DNA of 64,000 nt from NCBI GenBank assembly GCA_902783775.1, contig CACZSI010000020.1:1-64000 (forward strand). The letters run 5' to 3'. Source of the DNA: an uncultured Lachnospiraceae bacterium. Lineage in GTDB: Bacteria > Bacillota > Clostridia > Lachnospirales > Lachnospiraceae. Of this stretch, positions 42,283 to 53,800 are shown piece after piece (position 1 is the stretch's first letter; the number at the start of each line of letters is the position of its first letter). The notes under the pieces are model-generated. The model was not told where the DNA came from. It worked only from the letters and a program-made list of their open reading frames with translations, and made no database searches. The position numbers were made by a program, and so were the translations under genes.

Positions 42283-43119
42283 CTATTTATTCTTTGAGAT
42301 AAAGATGAATCCAAAAGCATTTGGTCCCCAATGACATGCTATAGCTGGGTCTAAGTTATCAAACTCTTTCATCATTGGCTTATACTTATCATCAGCCATT
42401 TCAATTAATGCCTTTAAATTATCGTCTGTATATGTGTATGAAGGGATTATTCCATACTCTTCATCCACACCTTCCTTATCGAGTAGCTGTGCTAAAGTGC
42501 GCATTGCCTTCTTTAATCCGCGGGCTTTACTATAAACCTTGACCTCGCCTGTTATATTATCTAATGTAATAAGCGGTTTTATCTGCACTAAACTTCCTGC
42601 AATATATCCGGTTTTACTTAGTCTTCCACCTTTATGTAGATATTCTAATGATTCAGGTATAGCCACAACCACTAATCTCTCAATTAAATCATTAAGTTTT
42701 TTCTCTACAAAATCTAAAGTCTGATCTCTATATTTATTAACTTCTTCCACTAAAAGTCTAATTCCACCTACGGCAGTTTTCGTATCAATGACTCTAACTC
42801 TGTCTTCCTCATCAAACAACATTCTAAGTGACTGATATGTTCCTGAAATTTGAGATGATATTGGCAATATAATAACCTCATCTCCATTTTCTAATATTTC
42901 TTCTACTAGATTCTGTGCTGTCTCAAGAGATGGAAGAGATGTTTTAGGAAATATTCCCTCTCCCACAAACATCTCATAGAAATGATCTATTGACAATTCT
43001 TCTCCATCTAAATATTCCACGTCTTTCATAAGTAATTTCAATGGTAGTATTTCCACATCATACTTTTCTTTTTCTTCCTGCTTTATACTACTTCCTGAAT
43101 CCACAATTACTTTAATCAT
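42283..43119 (-). CDS. DegV family fatty-acid-binding protein
   Basis: The 278-residue protein has the DegV pattern: KVIVDSGSSIKQEEKEKYDV, PKTSLPSLETAQ, ILPISSQISGTYQS, VIDTKTAVGGIRLLV and YLHKGGRLSKTGYIAGSLVQ. DegV/FakB proteins bind a fatty acid and present it to the FakA kinase for entry into phospholipid synthesis. FakA is not in this window. The gene is co-transcribed with the histidine phosphatase. Confidence 0.88.
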   Translation of the reverse strand: MIKVIVDSGSSIKQEEKEKYDVEILPLKLLMKDVEYLDGEELSIDHFYEMFVGEGIFPKTSLPSLETAQNLVEEILENGDEVIILPISSQISGTYQSLRMLFDEEDRVRVIDTKTAVGGIRLLVEEVNKYRDQTLDFVEKKLNDLIERLVVVAIPESLEYLHKGGRLSKTGYIAGSLVQIKPLITLDNITGEVKVYSKARGLKKAMRTLAQLLDKEGVDEEYGIIPSYTYTDDNLKALIEMADDKYKPMMKEFDNLDPAIACHWGPNAFGFIFISKNK

Positions 43120-43157
43120 ATCTCTTACCCGCTAAAAACCTTTCGCTGTAAATCTAT

Positions 43158-43631
43158 TTATTTAATTATGTCTACTACCTCTGCAATATACATATCATGA
43201 TAATCATTATCACTATAGAACTGTTCTGCCATTTCCTTAGACATCTTATCTGTGTCTAATTCCTGCACAAACATCTTTTTACATACTAATGTCAATTCTG
43301 CTTCCTTAAATGAAATGCTATCACCTGCCTCAACCGGTGTTAAACCTGACTGAGTCATCTTATCCATATCACGACCTGACTTAGATCCCATTACACCTAG
43401 CACATCCTTATATTTTTCAGGATAAAAGCTTACTGTAAAATACTCATTCTCATCTAGATACTTATGTGTATGTCTTGATTTTCTAGCATAAACTGTGGCA
43501 ACCGGCTTATTCCAAATAGTTCCAAGTCCACCCCAGCTTATAGTCATCATATTAAAATCTTCTTTATTGCCCGCTGTTAATAGCGCCCACTTATTGTTAA
43601 ACAATGAAAAAATCTCTGTATTTAATTCCAT
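43158..43631 (-). CDS. Flavin reductase-like split-barrel protein
   Basis: The 157-residue protein shows the FMN-binding family pattern: WALLTAGNKEDFNMMTISWG, PVATVYARKSRHTHKYLDEN and GSKSGRDMDKM. It is shorter than the flavin reductase at 9949-10536, with which it shares the RxSRHxHK and SGRDxDK motifs. The acceptor is unknown; FMN or an iron-sulfur partner is typical. It precedes the DegV gene by 38 bases. Confidence 0.8.
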   Translation of the reverse strand: MELNTEIFSLFNNKWALLTAGNKEDFNMMTISWGGLGTIWNKPVATVYARKSRHTHKYLDENEYFTVSFYPEKYKDVLGVMGSKSGRDMDKMTQSGLTPVEAGDSISFKEAELTLVCKKMFVQELDTDKMSKEMAEQFYSDNDYHDMYIAEVVDIIK

Positions 43632-43718
43632 TTCTTAATCCTCCTAACCTTAAATCTACTTCTGTTATAGTACCATATTTTATTTATCTATTCAATTTGA
43701 CTAGTTTTAATTGCCAAT

Positions 43719-43749
43719 GAAAAAGCCCTGCAGGTTCTACCTACAGGGC
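43719..43749 (-). terminator. Terminator of the aldo/keto reductase gene
   Basis: GCCCTGTAGG / CCTGCAGGGC (one G-U pair, 5-base loop) is followed by TTTTTC on the minus strand. Confidence 0.88.
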
Positions 43750-43775
43750 CTAAAATATTCAATTGTATATATGTC

Positions 43776-44891
43776 CTATTTTCCAAAATGTTTTACAACC
43801 ATCTTCAGGTCTTCGATAATTGGCAAATGCTGAGGACACATTCCCTCGCACTGTCCACACGCGATACAGTCGCTGGCTTTTCCTGAAGTTTGAGTCATTC
43901 TATCATAGTATTCTCCCTGTGGAGTCCACCCCTTCTCTTTTATCTCCTGCAAATCTGCATTCAATAATGAGAAGCATTTAGGAATATTAATTTTCATAGG
44001 ACATCCATCAACGCAATACGCACATCCCGTACAAGGGACGGCAATATTAGAATTTAAAATTTCAACTGCCTTTTTAATTATTTCCTTTTCCTCATCTGTC
44101 AAAGGCTTTAAATCCGCCATATAATCTGTGTTGTCCTTAAGCTGAGCCATATCGCTCATTCCACTTAGGACCATAAATACATTATCCAGACTGGCTGCAA
44201 ATCTAATAGCCCATGAAGGAACGGACATATCCGGTGCATAATTTTTAAACAAGTCTTCCACTGTAGATGGTACCTTAGCTAAAGTACCTCCTTTCACTGG
44301 CTCCATAACAATAACTGGTACTCCATGTTTTGTGGCTACTTCATAACATTTTCTGGATTGAACACCAACGCTGTCCCAATCTAAATAGTTAATCTGTAAT
44401 TGCACAAACTCCATCTCCGGATGTTCAGTTAACACTCTGTCTAAAAGTTCTGCATTGTCGTGGAAAGAAAATCCAATTTTCTTAACTAGACCCTTTTCCT
44501 TCTTATCCATAATCCAATTAAAGCAATCTAGTTCGTTATAAATTCTGTAATGGTCTTCCCCCACATCATGTAGAAGATAGTAGTCGAAATAGTCGACGCC
44601 TGTTTTTCTTAACTGCTCGTTAAAAACCTTATCTCTATCTTCTTTAGTCTTAATGAAACCTGCATGTAACTTAGTAGCTAGAGTATAACTGTCTCTCGGA
44701 TGCCTTTTCACAAGGGCTTCCTTAGTCGCCTCCTCACTCTTAAAATTACAATACATCCATGCAGTATCGAAATATGTAAATCCTCTAGCTAGAAATTCGT
44801 CCACCATCTGGCTAGTTGTTTCGATATCTACTGTTTCTCCATCCAACATCGGAAGTCTCATCAATCCAAATCCTAATTTCTTTGCGCTCAT
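43776..44891 (-). CDS. Aldo/keto reductase with C-terminal ferredoxin-type 4Fe-4S domain
   Basis: The 371-residue protein combines an aldo/keto reductase barrel (GFTYFDTAWMY with the catalytic-type Tyr, KLHAGF, YYLLHDV) with a C-terminal 2[4Fe-4S] region: CTGCAYCVDGCP and CIACGQCEGMCPQHLPI. This type is frequent in anaerobic Firmicutes; an electron-transfer reductase is likely but the substrate is not known. It lies eight bases after the first GH81 gene, but as an ordinary metabolic gene it need not share its function. Confidence 0.9.
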   Translation of the reverse strand: MSAKKLGFGLMRLPMLDGETVDIETTSQMVDEFLARGFTYFDTAWMYCNFKSEEATKEALVKRHPRDSYTLATKLHAGFIKTKEDRDKVFNEQLRKTGVDYFDYYLLHDVGEDHYRIYNELDCFNWIMDKKEKGLVKKIGFSFHDNAELLDRVLTEHPEMEFVQLQINYLDWDSVGVQSRKCYEVATKHGVPVIVMEPVKGGTLAKVPSTVEDLFKNYAPDMSVPSWAIRFAASLDNVFMVLSGMSDMAQLKDNTDYMADLKPLTDEEKEIIKKAVEILNSNIAVPCTGCAYCVDGCPMKINIPKCFSLLNADLQEIKEKGWTPQGEYYDRMTQTSGKASDCIACGQCEGMCPQHLPIIEDLKMVVKHFGK

Positions 44892-44899
44892 TCTGCCTC

Positions 44900-47800
44900 C
44901 TAATTAAATGATGCGAAATAATCAATATAATTTCTCTGCTCTTGTGTGGAGTATGTAGGATAACCACTATTCTTAATCATACTAGCTACGCCTGCAATAG
45001 AGCGACCATCAGGGCTACTAGTATTAGTAGAATAAACTACTCCACTTTCACCGTCGTGATAATTGATCATTACGTATGATTTTGCTATATAGAGTTTGCT
45101 ATAATTATTAGATGTGATGCCTGTAACTGCTCCGTAGAAATTCTTATCATCATCTGCAAAACTAGAATTTTCATTGAAAATATCTATTACTTTATCACTT
45201 CCTATAACAAACTGCATTTCATTATTATCATAAACTGTTTTACTTGTAATTACAATTCCTGCCTTAAATGTATCTGTATCATTAAAAGCATCTGCATTGT
45301 CGATACTAAATCCACCTTTAAATCTAATGTAACCAGCCTTATTTAATTCCTTTGTTACATCTACTTTAATAGCTGCTCCCGTAGTCATATTAGGTGTAAT
45401 AGTAATTGATTTAAAATCATAATTTTTATCAACTACTATTTCTTCACTATTTCTGTAAGCTGCCTTTTCATTTGTCTCATATAAAGCTGTCTTTGTTCCA
45501 GCCAATTCTACTGTTTCACCCTTAACATATTCAGTGCTGACACCGTCAATGGTTACTGTGTAAGTAGTAGCCTTATAGTCAAATAAGTAACTTGCTTTAG
45601 CTGATTTCTTATCTCCACTTATAGCTTCCACTTCGATTTTATAAGTTTTAGATGTAGTAAATATACCATCTTCTGTTATATTTACAGCAATTCCATTTAC
45701 CGTAGTTACTAACTGATCATCTACGTAAACATTATATGCATCAGCTCCTGATACTGCCTGCCATGCAAAATAAAACGGTAGACTAGGATTTCCTGTATAT
45801 GTTAATCCCATAGGTGTATCCAACTCGTATTCCACATCAGTTGTAGCCTCTTTAGTGGTTACTTCCTCTGTAGTCTGCTGCTGAGTTGTTATCTCTTCTG
45901 TAGTAGGTTCTTCTGTAACTACCTCAGGTATTTTTTTAAAGTAAACTTTTACCTCTTCAGCGCCATAATAATCTACTATCTCTAATGTATGATATCCTTC
46001 ACTAAATTCACTTAGTGGAATTTCAACATCTGCTCCATCTCTAGGAGTTACATCATTTGAATCAAATTTAACTGACGTAAACTTAGCTGCCATTGAAAAT
46101 GCAATGTATAATACCTCCCCGTGAATCTCTGGTTTAACACTTATCTTGTCAGGTGTCTGTGAATAATACTTGATTGTATCATTAAACATAACATCCTTCC
46201 AATCCTCATCTGAGACTTCACTTGGATCAAAGGCCTGTGTTGTTGGCTCCTGTGTTGTAGGCTCCTGTGTTGTTGGTTCTTCTGTAGTAGGCTCCTCTGT
46301 AGTTGGTTCCTCTGTTGTAACCTCCTGAGTAGTTGTCACTTCCTGAGTAGTTGTTACTTCCTGTGTAGTAGGTTCCTCTACATCCTGCTCTACTGTAAAT
46401 CCAACTGTAGCCTTAGCAGATTTCATCTCACCCTTAAAGGCTTCTACAGCTATAGTATATTCTCCAGCCTTCTTAAACAAATCAGCTGATAAGTTAGCTG
46501 CACTACCAGTAACTGTCACTGCTAACTTATTATTTACATAAACATTATATCCATCTATGCCATCCATATAACCCCATGCAAAATAATATGGTAGTGCATC
46601 ATTTCCTGCATAAATTAATCCTGTTGGCGTTGGTAAATCATAATGAATTGTGGTAGCCTCCTCAGTTGTAATTTCCTCTGTAGTAGGCTCCTGTGTTGTA
46701 GTCTGCTGCTGAGTTGTAGTCTGCTGCTGGGTTGTAGTCACTTCTGCTGTTGTAGCCTGCTGTGATTTAGGATATACAATATTGTTATTTGAATCTCTAA
46801 CAGTAGGCTCAAAGAACTCTATCTTATTATCTGTTCCAACAGTTCCCATTCCAATTACCGCTGCAGCCTTATTAAATCCGTCTCCTTTGATAATCACCTT
46901 AGTATTGATAGTCTGCATCTGGCCAGTAAGCGTAAAATCAGTTCCCTCAGATGTAACTGTTCCACCTGCCTTAGATGACTTAATAGGCCATTCCACAGTA
47001 TACTGATGATTACTGTTAACACTATCTGTTAATTCATCTAATAATAACATTACCTGACTACCCCAAGTTTCATTAGCATGTGTAGCTGTCTTTTTAATGG
47101 CAATGTGAGATGAATCCTCGCTATCTACGCCACCTTTTAAAATATCTCCTGCCCAGCTTGTTCCAGAATAAACCTTATAGATACCTAAATCATCCCATCC
47201 ATTCTGGGCTAAATCAGTATTAGCTATCAAGCCTTCTTCTGCTTCCTGTGTAGTAGTAACTGCGGCTGTTGTAGTCTGCTTAGCTGTTGTAGCCTGAGCT
47301 GTTGTCACCTGAGCTGTAGTCTCAATTTCACCGCCTGTTACATTTATAGCCTGTCCTAGAGCAGATGACTCATGAGTTCCATCTGTAGTTCTAACTGTTA
47401 CAACATGTCTTCCAGCAGATACATCAAAATTATAGGCTGCCGCTCCTACTTCTGTAAGAACTCTTACATTATCAATGTAAACATTATACTTAGCGCCTGA
47501 GACAGCTCCCCATGTAACACTGATTTTATTATCAGCAAAATTATTTACCACTAGTCCAAACGGCTTATCTAAATCATCACCCTCTGAAGGTGCACCGCCA
47601 GTACTATTATTAGCTATTGTAGTGTGAATACTAGCGTCATTTTCACTCTCATTTCCTTTAACAATAGTCATTGCATTAGGTGCTGCATTAACTACCTTAG
47701 TACTATTAGTAGAACTAGTAAATGTCACACTCTTATTAGTACTGCTAGGATTATATACTACGTATGTAGGAACATTATCCTTTACAAATACGCTTCCTAA

Positions 47801-50227
47801 AGCACTATCACATCTATATGTCACATCAGGTGTTCCTCTATCTATCATTGACTTAATATGATGATAGATATGTGCATCTGACTCACCCTGAACATGTCCA
47901 TTTCTAGTCCATATTTCATCTAATGCTTTCTGTGGATCAGCGTAGGCATAGTATCCTGCCCATAAATCATTCCATCCTTCTGTACTTCCCTGAGTTAGTA
48001 CATGAGTATCCGGATCTTCAAATAACGCTGCCTTTGAAGTTTTATCCCACTCATAGAAATCTTTAATATATTTCTTAGCATTTCCATGCTCAGTATCTTT
48101 TAGATAATACATAGACCATGGATTAATAGGGCAAATCTGAATACCCTGAGTATACTGATTTCCAAACCATGTAGAATAATCAGCTTTACCGCCCCAAACC
48201 ATTGAAGCCATTATCTGGTCATAATTAGAATTATCAATCTGATAGATATCCTTATCCATATCGAACCAATAATTCTGAGCTGCTGCCACCTCTGTAGTAT
48301 AGAGATAAATACCTAAATCTCTTAAATCTGTATCGCCTATAACCTCTCCGAATAAAATAATTCCGGCCCAGGCATTTATTGCCTCAGATGTGGATTCCTG
48401 ATTATTTCCTGTTCTCTCATCCTCGTAACCAGATGCCCATGAATGTCCCTCATACGGATCAAAGCATCTTAAATATGGATAATCGTGTCCGCACTGAGAA
48501 GCACTGTTAGTTCTATAAGGACATGCAATATCATAAATCAACTGTTTTACAACATCCTTATGATTATTAAGCCATGTCTTATCCCACATTCCAAGTACGG
48601 CTGCTGATTCAATAAAATATCCGTAATGGAAGTGATGATCATTCATCTGGTCAATAGCATTAAATGTGGGACCAGGTGTTACACCAAATAAAGATCCTAA
48701 GCCATTTCCATAGTAACTAAAATACTTTTTATCATTAGCGCCATCGTATGTAAACCAATTGTTTAAATTCTTCTCTAGTCCGTCCATAATAACATTGGCA
48801 CTTTCACTGTCATTAGCTGCTGCCGCCGCTGCAATGGCCTGAACTGAAGCGTTTAATTCTTTTCCGTGATAATATGTATCACCACCATCATTCTTTCCTA
48901 ACACATTTGATGCTGTAAAATTCTGAACATATTCCTGTAACTGGGATAATCCCTCAGTATCATTATTAGTTAATGTAGGCATATAAGGTAAAATACCATT
49001 GTACTCCATCTCAGTCTCATATGAACTTCCCACTAAGAATTTCATATATCCTCTAAGAGTTAGAGCTGTGTTATCTAAATATGTATAACCTTTCATATGC
49101 TTATACTGATGAGGTAAAATACCCATAATAGTGCCGTTTGGCGCACTACTAATTTTCTTATCGAAAGTATAAGAATATGTTGTTGTCAGCGTAGAATTAT
49201 TTTCATTGTAAGAATAATTCGCTGTAGTATCTGTTATAAAGTTAAACGCATATGGTCTATACTGCTGCGCTAAATTAGTTGCATTGGTATCGTCTGAGTT
49301 AGTCTTTGTTTTTCCTTCACATAACCATGCAAAAGAGAAATACTTCTTATCATTCGGTAATGTAACATTTATGTTTCGTATGCCGCCATTTTCATCTTCT
49401 GTAGTACATGTGCTTCCCTCCGGTAAATAGAGAGCATAATACTGATGCTCTGTTGATGGATAACCGGATGGTGCTGATACATTATCCCAGATTCTAACAA
49501 CGACGGTTTTAACTCCGTTTGATACTGTGTCACCTACTATTGCTCCCGGAAATTCCGGTCTAAGTTTCTGCAATGTAAATGTATTACTGTTTTCTAATTC
49601 ATAATATCCAAATGGGCTTCCATGAACCATAGTAGCTTTAAATGACTGATTTTGGTTATTAGGATTTTTCACTAATAAATCGTAAGTCCAGTCAGTTGTC
49701 TTATCTACATTAGCCTGATTAGATGTCCAATTAGGCTTAATGTTAAAGTATGCCAGTGTATCATTATCTTTAATATTATATGCACTAACATTATTTGAAG
49801 CACTAGTCATAGCTGCCTTAGTTACTCTTAATCCGTCTTCTTTCATTAAATAATTAAGCGGAAATGCATAAGCTGTAGCTGTTAATTCACCCATCTCTCT
49901 TGTTCCATCTTTATCCCATAAACATCCTGTAGCCCAGTCTGTTGTATCTAGTGCAGGATTATTAGAATCATAGTTAGATGTGGTAAATCTATATGTTCCC
50001 TTATTATTTAATGCAGGTAATTTAGCAGTTAGATTTTTATTCTCACTATCAAAAATATCATCTGTTCCTACTGCAATACTACCTTCTCCCAAAGTTTCTG
50101 TAGAAACTGCTGCCTTAACTTCGTGAACTTTTTCTACGTATCCTCCCAAAGTAAGAGTCGCACTCATAGTAAATGCTAATCCTAAAGACAGCATTTTTCT
50201 TGGTAACCTTTTCAATTTCCTATTCAA
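44900..50227 (-). CDS. Secreted GH81 endo-beta-1,3-glucanase with multiple accessory modules
   Basis: The 1775-residue protein is taken to start at TTG (50227), where GGAGG is nine bases upstream and a signal peptide follows (KMLSLGLAFTMSATLTLGG). Residues ~60-850 form a GH81 domain. The acid Asp is probably in MNDHHFHYGYF (~530), and the Glu pair in NNQESTSE (~609 and 613) matches the essential residues as I recall them from Thermobifida GH81. Then come an FN3-like module (~886-962), a CBM-like beta-sandwich (~1000-1150), a second FN3-like module (~1196-1276), a repeated TTEEP linker, a beta domain (~1346-1430), a third FN3-like module and a C-terminal domain (~1556-1775). It should cut beta-1,3-glucan internally. 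Confidence 0.9.
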   Translation of the reverse strand: MNRKLKRLPRKMLSLGLAFTMSATLTLGGYVEKVHEVKAAVSTETLGEGSIAVGTDDIFDSENKNLTAKLPALNNKGTYRFTTSNYDSNNPALDTTDWATGCLWDKDGTREMGELTATAYAFPLNYLMKEDGLRVTKAAMTSASNNVSAYNIKDNDTLAYFNIKPNWTSNQANVDKTTDWTYDLLVKNPNNQNQSFKATMVHGSPFGYYELENSNTFTLQKLRPEFPGAIVGDTVSNGVKTVVVRIWDNVSAPSGYPSTEHQYYALYLPEGSTCTTEDENGGIRNINVTLPNDKKYFSFAWLCEGKTKTNSDDTNATNLAQQYRPYAFNFITDTTANYSYNENNSTLTTTYSYTFDKKISSAPNGTIMGILPHQYKHMKGYTYLDNTALTLRGYMKFLVGSSYETEMEYNGILPYMPTLTNNDTEGLSQLQEYVQNFTASNVLGKNDGGDTYYHGKELNASVQAIAAAAAANDSESANVIMDGLEKNLNNWFTYDGANDKKYFSYYGNGLGSLFGVTPGPTFNAIDQMNDHHFHYGYFIESAAVLGMWDKTWLNNHKDVVKQLIYDIACPYRTNSASQCGHDYPYLRCFDPYEGHSWASGYEDERTGNNQESTSEAINAWAGIILFGEVIGDTDLRDLGIYLYTTEVAAAQNYWFDMDKDIYQIDNSNYDQIMASMVWGGKADYSTWFGNQYTQGIQICPINPWSMYYLKDTEHGNAKKYIKDFYEWDKTSKAALFEDPDTHVLTQGSTEGWNDLWAGYYAYADPQKALDEIWTRNGHVQGESDAHIYHHIKSMIDRGTPDVTYRCDSALGSVFVKDNVPTYVVYNPSSTNKSVTFTSSTNSTKVVNAAPNAMTIVKGNESENDASIHTTIANNSTGGAPSEGDDLDKPFGLVVNNFADNKISVTWGAVSGAKYNVYIDNVRVLTEVGAAAYNFDVSAGRHVVTVRTTDGTHESSALGQAINVTGGEIETTAQVTTAQATTAKQTTTAAVTTTQEAEEGLIANTDLAQNGWDDLGIYKVYSGTSWAGDILKGGVDSEDSSHIAIKKTATHANETWGSQVMLLLDELTDSVNSNHQYTVEWPIKSSKAGGTVTSEGTDFTLTGQMQTINTKVIIKGDGFNKAAAVIGMGTVGTDNKIEFFEPTVRDSNNNIVYPKSQQATTAEVTTTQQQTTTQQQTTTQEPTTEEITTEEATTIHYDLPTPTGLIYAGNDALPYYFAWGYMDGIDGYNVYVNNKLAVTVTGSAANLSADLFKKAGEYTIAVEAFKGEMKSAKATVGFTVEQDVEEPTTQEVTTTQEVTTTQEVTTEEPTTEEPTTEEPTTQEPTTQEPTTQAFDPSEVSDEDWKDVMFNDTIKYYSQTPDKISVKPEIHGEVLYIAFSMAAKFTSVKFDSNDVTPRDGADVEIPLSEFSEGYHTLEIVDYYGAEEVKVYFKKIPEVVTEEPTTEEITTQQQTTEEVTTKEATTDVEYELDTPMGLTYTGNPSLPFYFAWQAVSGADAYNVYVDDQLVTTVNGIAVNITEDGIFTTSKTYKIEVEAISGDKKSAKASYLFDYKATTYTVTIDGVSTEYVKGETVELAGTKTALYETNEKAAYRNSEEIVVDKNYDFKSITITPNMTTGAAIKVDVTKELNKAGYIRFKGGFSIDNADAFNDTDTFKAGIVITSKTVYDNNEMQFVIGSDKVIDIFNENSSFADDDKNFYGAVTGITSNNYSKLYIAKSYVMINYHDGESGVVYSTNTSSPDGRSIAGVASMIKNSGYPTYSTQEQRNYIDYFASFN
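46235..46375 (-). repeat. 15-base repeat coding TTQEP/TTEEP linker
   Basis: About nine units of a 15-base repeat encode a Thr-Glu/Gln-Pro linker in the first GH81 protein. Similar shorter runs occur at about 45840-45925 and 46655-46760. Frame-preserving length change is possible. Confidence 0.8.
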
Positions 50228-50272
50228 TTTAAAAACCCTCCAATTAATTATCTTCTCATTTCCCAGTCGATA

Positions 50273-50301
50273 CCTATATGGCAAGTTTATCAATTAATCA
50301 A
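50273..50301 (-). promoter_or_regulatory. Promoter of the first GH81 gene
   Basis: TTGATT (50301-50296), 17 bases and TATAGG (50278-50273) on the minus strand lie 46 bases before the TTG start and 26 bases after the upstream terminator. Confidence 0.5.
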
Positions 50302-50327
50302 ACCACTTTCAATAAATACTAAAAAAT

Positions 50328-50360
50328 AAAAACGTCTTTATAAAATAAAGACGTTTTTTA
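50328..50360 (-). terminator. Terminator of the second GH81 unit
   Basis: AAAACGTCTTTAT / ATAAAGACGTTTT with a 3-base loop and T-runs lies four bases after the zinc-ribbon membrane protein stop. Confidence 0.88.
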
Positions 50361-50363
50361 TTC

Positions 50364-50822
50364 TTAAAAGTTATCATAAAGATACTTATTTGGTATTTTA
50401 TATCCATACTGCTGAAGTTTTTCTACATAATTTTTATCCCTTAATCTTTCTTCAGATTTCTTTAGTTCCCTTTCATTAAGTCTCTTTTCGAAACCTAACA
50501 AATAACGAAATAGCATGACTATGTAAAATACTACCGCAATAACACATACAACAAACATTATACTCATCTTTATAGAACCTCTCTTATAAGCATAAGCACC
50601 ACAAAATGCAGATAGAAGTGTTAAACCTAAAATTGCCTTAATTGAACTGGACGGACTTTCAGTTTTAGGATCAAATCCATCTATTGCCACTTCTCTAAAC
50701 TTACTATTAAGATACTCTTTACCGCAACGGCTACATTTTCTAATAGGGCTTCCATACATGTACATATTAGTCTTGTCTCTTGAGCCACATGCCGGACAAA
50801 TATTCTCGTTTTTTGCACTCAT
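50364..50822 (-). CDS. Zinc-ribbon membrane protein
   Basis: The 152-residue protein has a zinc ribbon at the N-terminus (CPAC near 9-12 and CSRC near 30-33, spaced ~20 residues) and two membrane segments (IKAILGLTLLSAFCGAYA and MSIMFVVCVIAVVFYIVMLF). A charged, coiled-coil-like tail follows (RLNERELKKSEERLRDK). Function is unknown. It starts six bases after the end of the second GH81 gene with GGAGAT upstream, so it is on the same transcript; whether it is linked functionally is not shown. Confidence 0.72.
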   Translation of the reverse strand: MSAKNENICPACGSRDKTNMYMYGSPIRKCSRCGKEYLNSKFREVAIDGFDPKTESPSSSIKAILGLTLLSAFCGAYAYKRGSIKMSIMFVVCVIAVVFYIVMLFRYLLGFEKRLNERELKKSEERLRDKNYVEKLQQYGYKIPNKYLYDNF

Positions 50823-50828
50823 TTTTAG

Positions 50829-53800
50829 TTATCTCCTTAGTTTAATTTTCTTTTTGCCAGACCATTTTCCGTTAATTCTCTTTCCTGAAACAACGACATA
50901 TGCTCTAGCTCTGGCCCAAAGTTTTACATACTTTTTAACCTTCTTTATCTTAACACTAAAACGAGCTTTTGTAACCGTCTTCTTTTTTATAAATTTTCTC
51001 TTAAGTACAATATTTTTATTTTTAAAGCTCTTCTTCTTAGAAAATTGAATCTCATAGCCTTTAGCTTTTTTAATTTTCTTTAAAGAAATCTTAATTTTAG
51101 TTTTCTTCTTTTTTATGTTCTTAATCTTAGTCTTTCCTACCTTAATTTTAAGAGTAGATTTAGACTTAGTTGTAATCTGTTTTGTGTCCTTTTTAGTTTC
51201 ATTATTTTTAGTAGTCTGTGATGTTATCTCGCTGCCCTGAGGTGCAGTTGTCACCTGGCTACTAGAATTCTTTGTAGTAATCTGCTGTGTTGTATTCTGC
51301 TGATTATCTGTAGTTATCTGCTCAGTTGTACCAGACTCATTAGTGGTAATCTGGTCAGTTGTAACTTGATTAGTTGTAACCTGGTTAGTGGTTATATTCT
51401 GTGTTGTAACCTGGCTAGTAGTACTCTGCTGTGTAGTCTCCTGCTCTAGCATAAAATCAGGATCATCTGTTCTAAATGCCTTAGTAGGATTTCCATATTT
51501 TATAATCATACATACTTTTTTATTACCACTTACTAATTTTAGAGATGTATAAGAATCATCTTCTAAATCACTAGTTCTAAATTTAAATACACCACCTAAA
51601 ACATAGTCCGGTGTTTCCTCGCCATTCATATAGCCTTTTGTATTAGCGGCATTGTAATCACCACTATATTCTATATAGAATGTTTCATTGGCATCTAAAA
51701 GCTTCGGTGTAATATTAAACTCATCTTTTATAATAAAGTAAGAAACATCTTTTCCATTGTATTCACCTAACTTAGTATAAAGATTATCATCACTCCATGG
51801 AGATGACTCATCCTCCGTCATTTTTCTGTAATAAAGTTTTAGCGTTAATCCCTCATTTTCAATAACAGTTCCAGATGCCTTAGTTCCCTCTATATTTTCA
51901 TCGTATACATATCCATTAATAGTAATAGGTTTAGCGCTAACTAAAGCACCAATTTTAGCAGATTTCTTCTCTGTTTTATTTATAGAATAATCTCCATTAT
52001 CTCCCTCAGTATAATGTTCAATCTTATATAATGTCTTATCTTCCATCTGAGTATCTGAAACTGATGTCATCTTTCCTGCCTTAGCCTCAATAGTAGTTCC
52101 ATCAGAAAATTCTACTGTCTTATCGTTATCTTCGGCATTGTAAACCACATAAGTTCTCTCGCCATCTTCCTTAACGAAAACTGCGCTTAATGGCTCACCG
52201 CTTGTCACTGTTAAATCAGGAACACCTGCTTTTTCAAAAGCCTTAATTGCATGGAATGCATGGGCCTTAGATTCACCAGCCTCCGGAGCACAATTAGGAT
52301 TAAAATGCTCTAGAGCTTTTTCAGGATCTGCCATTGCTAAATATATACTCCATATTTCATTCCAACGATTTACATCCTTATCATTTTCTGAATATGACTG
52401 CTCGTTTTTCATGGCAGTAGTATAATTTTTTAGAATGAAATCCTTATTGGCCGCAGCGTAGAATGCGCCTGCTGTCATTGGCAATATATTAATTCCCTGA
52501 ACCTGCAATGGCTCTCTAGTCCACCAAGTTTCATATCCGTATTTTCCGCCCCAAACTAGTGATGCCTGTGAATGTAAATCACCATTTCTATAATTCTTAT
52601 CTAATACATCTTCATCAATATCAAACCAATAATTATTTATGGCTGACATTTCTGTGGCATAAAGATAAATTCCTGTATTAGTAAGTTCAGTATTTCCTGT
52701 AGCCTGGCCGTAAAGAATAATTCCTGCCCAAGTATTCATTGCCTCAGAACTTGATTCCTGATTATTTCCATCTGCAAAATTAGCGTGGCCTGATGCCCAG
52801 GAATGTCCCTCGTACTCAGAAAAATATCTAAGCTTAGGGTATCTGGCTGTAGTTGAATTTTTAGTAGTTGTGGCAATATCTCCCACTAACTCATCGATTA
52901 TATTTTTATAAACTGCTAAAAAGTTTTTATCTCGAAGTCCCACCTGCGCTGCTGCATTTATAAAATATCCATAGTGGAAATGATGATCTGTCATTCCATC
53001 TACAGTATAGTAAGCCTGAGGAAATCCGAACAATGATCCTATATTCTTATCATAATAGAAATATTTATCATCGCCCTGTCCATCAGCTGTAAACCAATCC
53101 GCTAACTCTGCCTTAATTCCATTTAAAAGTGCCCTAGCAGATTCTGTATCACCGCAGGCCTCGGCAGCCTCCATAGCCTGAACCGCCCTGTTTAATTTCT
53201 TTCCTGTATCATATGTATTAATATCGTACTCTTCTTTTGTGACAGAGGTAGCTGTAGGACCATAGTCTTTCATAAAATTATTTACATAAGCCTGAAGAGT
53301 AGACTTATCATCATCTTCAATGTCCATCATTGAAGGTAATATACCTGTATACTTTAACTGAGTAGTATATGAACTTCCCTCTAGAAATTTCATTGTTCCT
53401 CTGATGGTTCTAGCTGTATTATCCAGATATTCATATTCACTCATATTTTTATACTGATGTGGCAGAATTCCCATAACTGTGCCGTCTTCTGTACTCTCAG
53501 CTTTTTTATCTACTGTATATGAGTATGTTGTGCTAACTGTGGCAGTGCTCTTATCATAGCTAAACTCTGCCTTAGTATCTGTTATAAAGTTATAGGCATA
53601 CTTACCATATTCACTAGCAATAGACTTAGCTAATTCATCCTTAGAATTCTTTGATTCCATAAGCCATGCCACTGACATATATGTCTTTTTTGCAGGCAAT
53701 GTGGCTGTCAATGTGCCAATCTTATCATCCACGAAGCCTTCCACTCCTGCACCCTGAGACCAAGTGGTGCCACTAGGAACGTAAGCTGCGTAGTAATCAT